Below, one piece after another: positions 57,855 through 64,000 of a stretch of 64,000 nucleotides of DNA. The notes beneath the pieces were generated by a model. The model made no database searches, had not been told where the DNA came from, and saw only the letters and a list, made by a program, of their open reading frames with translations. Source of the DNA: Kitasatospora sp. A2-31 (GTDB lineage Bacteria; Actinomycetota; Actinomycetes; Streptomycetales; Streptomycetaceae); the NCBI RefSeq assembly GCF_022288725.1, contig NZ_JAKNTA010000001.1, positions 620,899-684,898 of the forward strand, written 5' to 3'. Within the stretch, counting starts at the first letter, position 1. Each line of letters opens with the position of its first letter. A program made the translations under genes and the position numbers.

Positions 57855-59920
57855 GCCGACACCCCCGTCCGGCCCGGCACCACCGAGCGGTCCGCCGCCG
57901 AGCGGTCCGCCACCGAGCGGTCCGCCACCGAGCGGTCCGCCGCCGCCGAGCGCGGTGCGGGCACCGTGACCGCCACCGGCGCCACCGCCTCGTCGACGAA
58001 GTAGGTCGGTTCGTCGAGCGGCAGGAACGGCGTGAACGGCGGCACCTCCTCCCGGGCGAGCCGCAGCTCCAGCAGCCCCGGCAGGCCGGTCCCGTCGGGG
58101 GCCGCGGCGCTGCGGGCCGCGTACTCGGCCAGGGCCCGGTCGAGCTCCTCCCGGCTGTCGACGCTCGCCACCCAGAGGCGGTCCGGGCCGCCGAGGCCGC
58201 GCGCCACCGTGGCGATGTCCACCGGCGCGTAGCGCACCGACTCGATCCGGGACTCGAAGTAGGTCTGCTGCCTGGTCACGCACATGCCGTGCATGGCGTT
58301 GTTGAACACCACGTACAGGACGGGCAGCCGCAGGTCGACCGCGGTGTGCACCTCCAGGCCGTTCATCAGGAACGCGCCGTCGCCGAGGATCACCACGGTG
58401 CGGGCGCCGGCGGCGGAGCCCAGTTGGGCACCGACGGCCGCGCCGAGGCTGTAGCCCATGCCGCCCGCACCGAGCGCGATGGTCGAGCTGGTCCCGTCGG
58501 GCACGTCGCTGAGGTGGATCGCGGCGGACGCGCAGTTGCCCGCGTCCAGCACCAGGTGGCCCTCGGCGGGGAGCCAGGCGGTCAGCGCGGCGATCGCCTC
58601 GCTCTGCAGCAGGCCGCCACCGACCGGCGCCGGGTCGAGCCCGGGTGCCAGCCGCGGGCGGAACCTCGTCCGCCGGTAGCCCGCCAACTCCTCCGCCTGG
58701 AAGGGCTCCTTGCGCAGCAGCTCGAGGAGCCGCCGCGCCGCCGCGCCGGCGTCCGCCCGCACCACCAGCCCGGGTGAGGCCGCACGGGACGCCTCCCCGG
58801 GGTCGATGTTGACCACCGCCAGGCGGTCCCCGCTCAGATCGCCGAGCGGGCCCCGGGTCATCGCGTTCAGGCCCGCGCCGACGGCCACCACGAGATCGGA
58901 GTCCCGCACCGCGGCGTGCGCGGAGGGGTGGCCCACCACACCGGCCACGCCGAGGAACAGCGGGTCGGAGTTGGAGAACTCGGCGCGCGCCGACATGGTG
59001 GTGGCAACCGGGATGCGCGCCTCCCGGACGAACTCCGCCACGGCGTCGCGGTCCGCGCTGCGGCGCACGCCGTGCCCCAGCAGTACGACCGGCCGCTGCG
59101 CCTCCCGCAGCGCGTCGAACAGGGCCCGCACCTCGTCCTCGTCCACCTCGGGCCGCTCGACCAGTTCCTCCGGCGCGGACGGCCAGTCGGCCGGCCGCTC
59201 GGGGACCGTCCGCTCGAAGACGTCCCGGGGCACCAGCAGTGCCACCGGGCCGGGGCGACCGGACAGGGCGGTGCGGGCCGCCTCCGCCAGCTCGTCCCAG
59301 AACCGCTCCGGGTCGGTCAGCGTCACGGTGCGCTTGGTGACGGCCGACAGCAGCAGCGCGGAGTCCACCGTCCGCCCGATGCCGGAGCCGTCCTGGAACG
59401 CGCCCTTGCCCGCCAGCGCCTGCGGCGGCTGTCCGACCAGCGCGAGCACCGGGACGGACTCCGCGTAGGACTCGGCCAGTCCGACCGCCAGGTTGACCAG
59501 CGCGCCGCCGGAGGTCGAGCAGCAGACGCCGAGCGTGCGGTGCACCCGGGCGTGCCCGTCGGCCATGAAGGCGGCGCCGTCCTCGCGGCGGGCCAGCACC
59601 GAGGCCAGCCGGCCGCGGCCGAGGCGGCGGATCGCGTCGTGTAGATGCTCGATGTTGGCGCCGCTGACGCCGAAGACGTACCGCACGCCCCAGTCGCGCA
59701 GCGACGTGACCAGCGCGTCGGCGACCGTGGCCGCGGTCGCCGCGGTCTCTCCCGCGCGGTCCTCCCCTGTCGCCGACCATGCCGCCGACCCGGCCCGGTC
59801 GGACGCCGCGGCGGCCCCCGGCGCCGTCGCCGTCGCCCCCGTCGTCCCCGTTGTCGTCCCCGTTGTCGTCCCCGTCGTCGTGCCCGTCGTCCTCGTCGTC
59901 CTCGTCGTTGGCCCTGCCAT
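57851..59920 (-). CDS. ThDP-dependent enzyme of the acetolactate synthase / decarboxylase superfamily
   Basis: 689 residues from ATG 59920, with GGGGGAGAG upstream. A Thr/Gly/Ala low-complexity start (TTGT repeats, residues about 8-40) precedes the N-terminal ThDP domain: VFGVSGANIEHLHDAIR, RREDGAAFMADGHAR (catalytic Glu region), STSGGALVNLAVGLAE. The C-terminal ThDP domain has GAGGMGYSLGAAVGAQ, ILGDGAFLMNGLEVHT and VVFNNAMHGM (GDG...NN motif). It forms or breaks C-C bonds next to a carbonyl. A longer reading to GTG 60073 is possible. Coupled to the aminotransferase by GTGA. Confidence 0.9.
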   Translation of the reverse strand: MAGPTTRTTRTTGTTTGTTTGTTTGTTGATATAPGAAAASDRAGSAAWSATGEDRAGETAATAATVADALVTSLRDWGVRYVFGVSGANIEHLHDAIRRLGRGRLASVLARREDGAAFMADGHARVHRTLGVCCSTSGGALVNLAVGLAESYAESVPVLALVGQPPQALAGKGAFQDGSGIGRTVDSALLLSAVTKRTVTLTDPERFWDELAEAARTALSGRPGPVALLVPRDVFERTVPERPADWPSAPEELVERPEVDEDEVRALFDALREAQRPVVLLGHGVRRSADRDAVAEFVREARIPVATTMSARAEFSNSDPLFLGVAGVVGHPSAHAAVRDSDLVVAVGAGLNAMTRGPLGDLSGDRLAVVNIDPGEASRAASPGLVVRADAGAAARRLLELLRKEPFQAEELAGYRRTRFRPRLAPGLDPAPVGGGLLQSEAIAALTAWLPAEGHLVLDAGNCASAAIHLSDVPDGTSSTIALGAGGMGYSLGAAVGAQLGSAAGARTVVILGDGAFLMNGLEVHTAVDLRLPVLYVVFNNAMHGMCVTRQQTYFESRIESVRYAPVDIATVARGLGGPDRLWVASVDSREELDRALAEYAARSAAAPDGTGLPGLLELRLAREEVPPFTPFLPLDEPTYFVDEAVAPVAVTVPAPRSAAADRSVADRSVADRSAADRSVVPGRTGVSA

Positions 59921-60098
59921 CTCTCCCCCTGCCTTCTCTCCCCGTTGGTCCCCCGTCAGGCCGGTCCGGCCGGCCTCCCCGTCGTTCCCGTGCACGCCGG
60001 AACAGCCGGCCGTCCCCGTGTCCCCACCGGTCCGGCCGGCCGTCCCGTTCCGCTCCGCGCCGCCCCCGGTCACGCTCCCGGCCGGGCGGCGTTCTCCG

Positions 60099-61130
60099 TC
60101 ACCGGCCCGCGTGCCAGCGGACGGTCATGGCGCTCACCAGGTCCCCGCCGTTGGCGAAGGTCCCGAAGGCGAGGATGTCGCCGTCCTTGATCAGGCCACG
60201 GTCCAGTGCGTCCGCGACCGTCACCGGGATGGAGCCGGCGAAGAGGTTCCCGTACTTCGCCAGCGTGTCGTGCGTCCGCGCCTCCTCGATCCCGCACCGC
60301 TTGCGCCACTCGGCGAGGAAGTCCTCGTTCGGCTGGTGCGTGATCAGGTAGTCGACGTCGTCGCTGCTCAGACCGGCCTCGGCGAGGCTGGCGGCGACCG
60401 CGTCCGGCACCAGGGACATGGAGTTCTCCCGGATGGCCGCCAGCCGCTCCTTGGTGAAGTTCACCGTGATCGGCCCGCAGCCGCGCTCCCAGTAGTTGCG
60501 GAACACCCCGTCGACGAGCTCCGGTTCGAAGCGCAGCAGGCCGTAGTTCTCGCCGTGCGAGCGCTCGTAGGTGGAGAGGATGCTCGGGCGGCCGGGCGCC
60601 ACCAGCGTGGCGGTGGCACCGTCGCCGAGGACCCTGGAGCGCTTGGAGCTCTGGAACTCCGGCAGCCGGGAGACGAAGTTGGTCACCGTCAGGACGATGA
60701 CGTTCCGGTGGATGCCGGACTCCACGAACGCCTTGGCGGTGCGCAGCCCGGACAGCCAGGAGCAGCAGCTGGTGTCGAGCTGGAGCACGGTGGCGCGGGT
60801 GGCTCCGATCGCCGACTGTACGGCCGAGCCGATCCCGGGCCAGAACGTGTCGTTGAAGATGCAGTTGTAGATGATGAGGTCGACCTCGTCGGCGGCCAGC
60901 CCCGTGCGGTCGAGGAGCTTGGCGCAGGCCCCCGCCCCCAGCTCGGCCGAGGTCTGGTCCGGCGAGGCGAACCTGCGCTCCGCGACGCCGCGGAAGAACT
61001 CGTGGTCGCCGAGGTCGTCGTCGGCGCCCGGGCCGCCGGCGTTGGAGACCACCCGCTCGGGCAGGAAGTTCACCACGTCGATCAGCTGTGCCTGCGGGCC
61101 GGTGGTGCGGCCCTTCGGTTCCGTCGTCAT
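60099..61130 (-). CDS. 3-oxoacyl-ACP synthase III (FabH/KAS III-like)
   Basis: 343 residues from ATG 61130. The Cys-His-Asn triad is present: QLDTSCCSWLSGLRTA, LITHQPNEDFLAEW and AKYGNLFAGSIPV. It also has LIIYNCIFNDTFWPGIGSAV and RVLGDGATATLVAPG. It would start or transfer an acyl chain by condensing acyl-CoA with a thioester or another nucleophile. Four bases separate it from the SRPBCC gene. It is not beside fatty acid synthase genes, so a secondary-metabolism role is likely. Confidence 0.92.
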   Translation of the reverse strand: MTTEPKGRTTGPQAQLIDVVNFLPERVVSNAGGPGADDDLGDHEFFRGVAERRFASPDQTSAELGAGACAKLLDRTGLAADEVDLIIYNCIFNDTFWPGIGSAVQSAIGATRATVLQLDTSCCSWLSGLRTAKAFVESGIHRNVIVLTVTNFVSRLPEFQSSKRSRVLGDGATATLVAPGRPSILSTYERSHGENYGLLRFEPELVDGVFRNYWERGCGPITVNFTKERLAAIRENSMSLVPDAVAASLAEAGLSSDDVDYLITHQPNEDFLAEWRKRCGIEEARTHDTLAKYGNLFAGSIPVTVADALDRGLIKDGDILAFGTFANGGDLVSAMTVRWHAGR

Positions 61131-61134
61131 GGTG

Positions 61135-61836
61135 TCAGCCGCTGGCCCGGCCGTTGCCGAAGCGGTGCTCCAGGATCCGCTTGAGGTTGGCCGTCTCGAT
61201 GCGGTGGATGGCGTCGAAGTTCGGCCAGATGTCACCGACCCAGTAGCGGTCGGTGCGGGCCCGGCCCTCGGCGATGTAGTCCGGGACGTCGGTGACGGAC
61301 CGGTCGTAGTACGGGTGCTTGCAGTTGGTCCAGAGCACCACGGTGCCGGGGCGGCCCAGCGTCTTGTTCGCGTCGATGAACGTGAAGTAGTAGCGCATCC
61401 AGAGCTCCTTGCCCTGGTCCCAGGCACAGGGGTAGAACACCAGCCCGTGCTCGGGGCCCTTCATCACGTCGGCGCGGATGAAGATCTCGGTGTTCGGCTG
61501 GATGGCCTCGGTGCCCCGGTAGAGACCGCCGCCGACGTGGCGCAGGTCCCGGACGCTGAACGTCCACTCCTCCATCGAGTGGATGTTGGCGGCGTACTCG
61601 AAGACGACGTCGTAGGGGACGTCGATGTACTCACCGAGCGAGCAGTACTGGCCGAAGACCTCCTCGTGCGAGTAGGTCTCCTTGGTGCCCTCCACCATGA
61701 GGCGGTAGCACTCCTCCTGACTGACCGTCTCGCTGCGGACCAGGCCGGGTATCTTCACCAGGTCCGTGCTGTCCAGCAGGTAGTTCTTCAGATCGCCCGA
61801 GTCGTCCGCCCGGCGAGGGGTGATGTCCGCGGTCAC
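61135..61836 (-). CDS. SRPBCC (START-like) protein
   Basis: 233 residues. The helix-grip core reads YIDVPYDVVFEYAANIHSME, EWTFSVRDLRHVGGGLYRG, LVFYPCAWDQGKELWMRYYF. Such folds bind hydrophobic intermediates; in polyketide clusters they act as cyclases or aromatases. There is no duplicated domain as in classic aromatases. GTG 61836 overlaps the SnoaL-like stop (GTGA). Function in this cluster unknown. Confidence 0.82.
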   Translation of the reverse strand: MTADITPRRADDSGDLKNYLLDSTDLVKIPGLVRSETVSQEECYRLMVEGTKETYSHEEVFGQYCSLGEYIDVPYDVVFEYAANIHSMEEWTFSVRDLRHVGGGLYRGTEAIQPNTEIFIRADVMKGPEHGLVFYPCAWDQGKELWMRYYFTFIDANKTLGRPGTVVLWTNCKHPYYDRSVTDVPDYIAEGRARTDRYWVGDIWPNFDAIHRIETANLKRILEHRFGNGRASG

Positions 61837-62399
61837 TTTCCGACCTCCTTGAGGAATCCGTCGATGTCTTCCCAGTGCTCCGTGGTGGAGATCAGGCCGT
61901 TCGTGACGGTCTGGGTCTCCTCGCCGCGGAAGCAGACGTACTTGTACGTCGCCGGGACGCCGGCGAACTCCGCCGAGTGCGTGCCGCAGTGCTGCAGCGA
62001 CACGTGGATCCGGTCGCCGCTGCGGGTGATGCCGGTGACGGCCTCCACCAGGTCCGGGAAGACCGCCCGGATCTCGCGGACGAGCTGCTGGGCCCCGGCC
62101 ACGCCGGTGCCCAGACCGGGGTGGGTCGGGACGTCGACCCAGTCCTGGCTGACCGCCCGCGCCATCAGGCCGGTGTTCCCCGTGCTCAGGGCCCCGTAGA
62201 AGTGGGCCACGGCGCTCAGGCCGCCGCCCGTCCAGGCCTCGGCACCGGCGTCGGCCGCGGGCACCGCCGCTTCGACCACCGGCACCGCGTCACCGGCGGC
62301 GGCAGGCTGTGCCTCCGCCACCGAACCGCCCGTGAGCACCGCCGCCGCGGCAGCCGCCGCGACCGGTCCGCGCACGGTCCACGATGATTTGCAGGTCAT
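61833..62399 (-). CDS. SnoaL-like protein with an apparent signal sequence
   Basis: 188 residues from ATG 62399, with GGGGGAGG upstream. Residues 1-31 look like a signal peptide (VRGPVAAAAAAAVLTGGSVA, cleavage near AEA-Q). From about 60 the SnoaL/NTF2-like fold begins: AVAHFYGALSTGNTGLMARA, VSQDWVDVPTHPGLGTGVAG and IHVSLQHCGTHSAEFAGVP, with the usual Trp-His polar pocket. SnoaL proteins are polyketide cyclases or hydroxylases. First gene of the coupled cluster. Export of a protein coupled to cytosolic enzymes is odd. Confidence 0.82.
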   Translation of the reverse strand: MTCKSSWTVRGPVAAAAAAAVLTGGSVAEAQPAAAGDAVPVVEAAVPAADAGAEAWTGGGLSAVAHFYGALSTGNTGLMARAVSQDWVDVPTHPGLGTGVAGAQQLVREIRAVFPDLVEAVTGITRSGDRIHVSLQHCGTHSAEFAGVPATYKYVCFRGEETQTVTNGLISTTEHWEDIDGFLKEVGK

Positions 62400-62703
62400 A
62401 GCGAACCTCCCCCAAAGGTTCGACGAACAACTGATCACCCATCCTTGTGGACTCCCGTGGTGCCGTCGATGAGAATCCGGCCGGGATGGCTTAGCAATCG
62501 TCCTGAGCCCGCGTCGTGAACCGGTCGGCGTCGCCGACGCATTGTCATGCACTCTCTCCCCCGCCGGACGCCGGGCCATGCTTATGACTTGTGCCACACC
62601 GGTCGGCACCCGCACCGCGAGCCCCGGGGGCCTCCCGGACCGCGGACGGCCGCACGGGCCCCACCGCCCCCGGGCGTCACACCCCGACCGGCCTCCCGCG
62701 GCG
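62400..62703. other. Intergenic promoter region upstream of the SnoaL-like gene
   Basis: About 300 bases, less GC-rich than its surroundings between 62400 and 62600. It probably carries the promoter of the SnoaL-to-aminotransferase cluster and contains the small ORF at 62435-62548. Confidence 0.4.
62435..62548 (-). CDS. Possible 37-residue small ORF upstream of the cluster
   Basis: ATG 62548 is preceded by GGGGGAGAGA at good spacing. The frame reads MTMRRRRRPVHDAGSGRLLS followed by HPGRILIDGTTGVHKDG and a stop, 35 bases before the SnoaL-like start. The Arg run suggests a translated leader or small peptide. No homologue is known to me. Confidence 0.3.
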   Translation of the reverse strand: MTMRRRRRPVHDAGSGRLLSHPGRILIDGTTGVHKDG

Positions 62704-64000
62704 TCAGAACGACCGGCCCTCGCCCCGGTACGGGGGCTCCGGGCCGACCGGGTCGGGCCGGTCCCGGCGGTCGGCGCAGAGCGTCGCGGAGAGCCTGGTC
62801 AGCAGCGCGGCGAGGTCGTCGAACTGCTTCTCGTCCCAGTCCCCCAGCAGCTCCGCCAGCTGCTCCCGACGGGCCTCGACCAGCCGGATCGCGACCGCCT
62901 CGCCCGGTTCGGTCAGACGCAGCGGCAGTCCGCCGGTGCGGGAGGCGAGACCGCGCCCCTCCACCTCGCGGACGGCCTCGTCGATCACCGTGAACGGGAC
63001 GATCCGGCGCTCGGCCAGCTCCGCCGGCTCGACCGAGCCGTGGTGGTGCATCTGCAGCAGCAGCCAGCTGGAGGCCGGCTTGAGGTCGAGCCCGGCCGTG
63101 GCGGTGATCCGGCGGAAGAGGTCGCGCCGGGCCTCCCGGCTGTTCAGCACCGACAGCGCGCGGGCGATCTCGTCCAGCGAGGAGCGTTCCACCGGGTTGA
63201 CGCCGATCGACTCGCTCAGGTCCGGGGCGGTCACCGTCTCGCGGAGCTTCTGTTCGCGCAGGAACAGCGAGAGCACGAAGGCGAGGGCGGCGATCGGCAC
63301 CGCGTAGAGGAAGACGCGGGTGATCGACTCGGCGTAGGCGTGCAGGATCGCGGTCCGGGTGGCCTCCGGGAGCCCGTCGATCACGCGCGGGTCGGCGGTG
63401 ATCGCCCCGGGGTCGAAGCCGGACGGCAGCGGCACGCCGGCCAGGGCGTCCCGCAGCCGGTCGGTGAGGCCGCTCGCGAAGACCGCCCCGAAGACGGAGA
63501 CGCCGAAGGACGCCCCGATGGAGCGGAAGAAGGTGGCACCGGCGGTTGCCACGCCGAGGTCCTGGTAGCCGACGGAGTTCTGCACGATCAGCACCAGGAC
63601 CTGCATCACCAGCCCCAGGCCGAGGCCGAAGACCAGGAAGTAGCAGCTCGTCTCGAAGGTGCCGGTGTTCTCGTCGAGCCGGGAGAGCAGGACCAGACCG
63701 ACGGTGGTGACGGCCGTTCCGGCGATCGGGAACGCCCGGTAGTGACCGGTCCGGGCGACGACCTGGCCGGATCCGATCGAGGTGACCAGCATCCCGAGCA
63801 CCATCGGCAGCATGTGGATGCCGGACAGGGTCGGCGAGACGCCCATGACCACCTGGAGGAAGGTCGGCAGGTAGGTCAGGGCGCCGAACATGGCGAAGCC
63901 GACCACGAACGAGATGACGGCGACCAGGCTGAACGTCCGCGAGCGGAACAGCCTCAGCGGCAGCACCGGTTCGGCCGCGGTCCGCTCGACCAGGACGAAC
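62704..64000 (-). CDS. MFS exporter fused to a C-terminal MarR-like winged helix, N-terminus outside the window
   Basis: The visible 432 residues begin inside the transporter (VLPLRLFRSRTFSLVAVISF is a typical DHA2 second-half stretch). Helices continue through TYLPTFLQVVMGVSPTLSGI, GQVVARTGHYR and FFRSIGASFGVSVFGAVFAS to about residue 250. After a linker, the last 150 residues look like MarR: LKPASSWLLLQMHHHGSVEP, AELAERRIVPFTVIDEAVRE, VEGRGLASRTGGLPLRLTEP, then a long helix. MFS-MarR fusions are known in actinobacteria; the C-terminal domain may sense drug or regulate. It reads toward the SnoaL cluster and may export its product. Confidence 0.88.
   Translation of the reverse strand, partial: FVLVERTAAEPVLPLRLFRSRTFSLVAVISFVVGFAMFGALTYLPTFLQVVMGVSPTLSGIHMLPMVLGMLVTSIGSGQVVARTGHYRAFPIAGTAVTTVGLVLLSRLDENTGTFETSCYFLVFGLGLGLVMQVLVLIVQNSVGYQDLGVATAGATFFRSIGASFGVSVFGAVFASGLTDRLRDALAGVPLPSGFDPGAITADPRVIDGLPEATRTAILHAYAESITRVFLYAVPIAALAFVLSLFLREQKLRETVTAPDLSESIGVNPVERSSLDEIARALSVLNSREARRDLFRRITATAGLDLKPASSWLLLQMHHHGSVEPAELAERRIVPFTVIDEAVREVEGRGLASRTGGLPLRLTEPGEAVAIRLVEARREQLAELLGDWDEKQFDDLAALLTRLSATLCADRRDRPDPVGPEPPYRGEGRSF

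Overview
The window is high-GC actinobacterial DNA and reads as chromosome of a Streptomyces- or Kitasatospora-like organism. Third codon positions are almost all G or C, GTG starts and GTGA stop/start overlaps are common, and several genes look leaderless. The family content fits too: a large AfsR-like regulator, an NpdG-type F420 reductase, a KstR-like TetR protein, a Rv2228c-type RNase H/phosphatase fusion, type A RNase P RNA, and a cobalamin ECF operon with an SCO2322-family protein. No tRNA, rRNA or CRISPR array was seen.

Layout. 1-5.5 kb: the 5' part of a drug exporter gene with a TetR-type operator, then panB. An intact IS1182-like element sits inside the panB terminator hairpin. A DrrA/DrrB-type ABC exporter follows, preceded by 11-bp direct repeats. 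5.6-24.5 kb is mostly core genome: an AfsR-like regulator, an M50 protease, F420 reductase, a GNAT protein, map, a primase-polymerase-like protein, a PadR regulator, an ACT protein, a Cys-rich zinc protein, rnpB, an exporter, a Doc toxin-antitoxin pair, yaaA, and the NIF3 / zinc ribbon / RNase H operon.

25.1-30.0 kb is the most unusual stretch. A class III lanthionine synthetase (LanKC-like) keeps its lyase and kinase domains but lacks almost the whole cyclase. It is translationally coupled to a prolyl-oligopeptidase-like S9 peptidase. Downstream, a 56-residue peptide with a repeated HGRHR motif is closed by a strong terminator. I read this as a candidate ribosomal peptide locus that would dehydrate or phosphorylate rather than cyclise; the substrate assignment is inference.

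30-40.6 kb: a zinc alcohol dehydrogenase with a perfect KstR box, a methyltransferase, Pro-rich membrane proteins with a cell-wall amidase, a toroid / methyltransferase / glycosyltransferase unit, and the KstR-like gene. 40.8-47.1 kb: a cobalamin riboswitch heads a five-gene B12 uptake operon (two surface proteins, EcfT, fused EcfA, S component), with a second KstR-like box just upstream of its promoter.

47.2-52.2 kb is an accessory, decaying patch: an unknown two-gene membrane/coiled-coil unit, a helix-turn-helix gene, and fragments of a methyltransferase, a NUDIX gene and a short-chain dehydrogenase beside intact NUDIX genes. 52.4-56.5 kb holds secreted proteins, an AraC regulator and an NmrA-like protein. 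56.7-64 kb is a compact, uncharacterised small-molecule cluster (SnoaL-like, SRPBCC, ketosynthase III, ThDP enzyme, PLP aminotransferase) next to an exporter fused to a MarR-like winged helix; the exporter runs off the window end.
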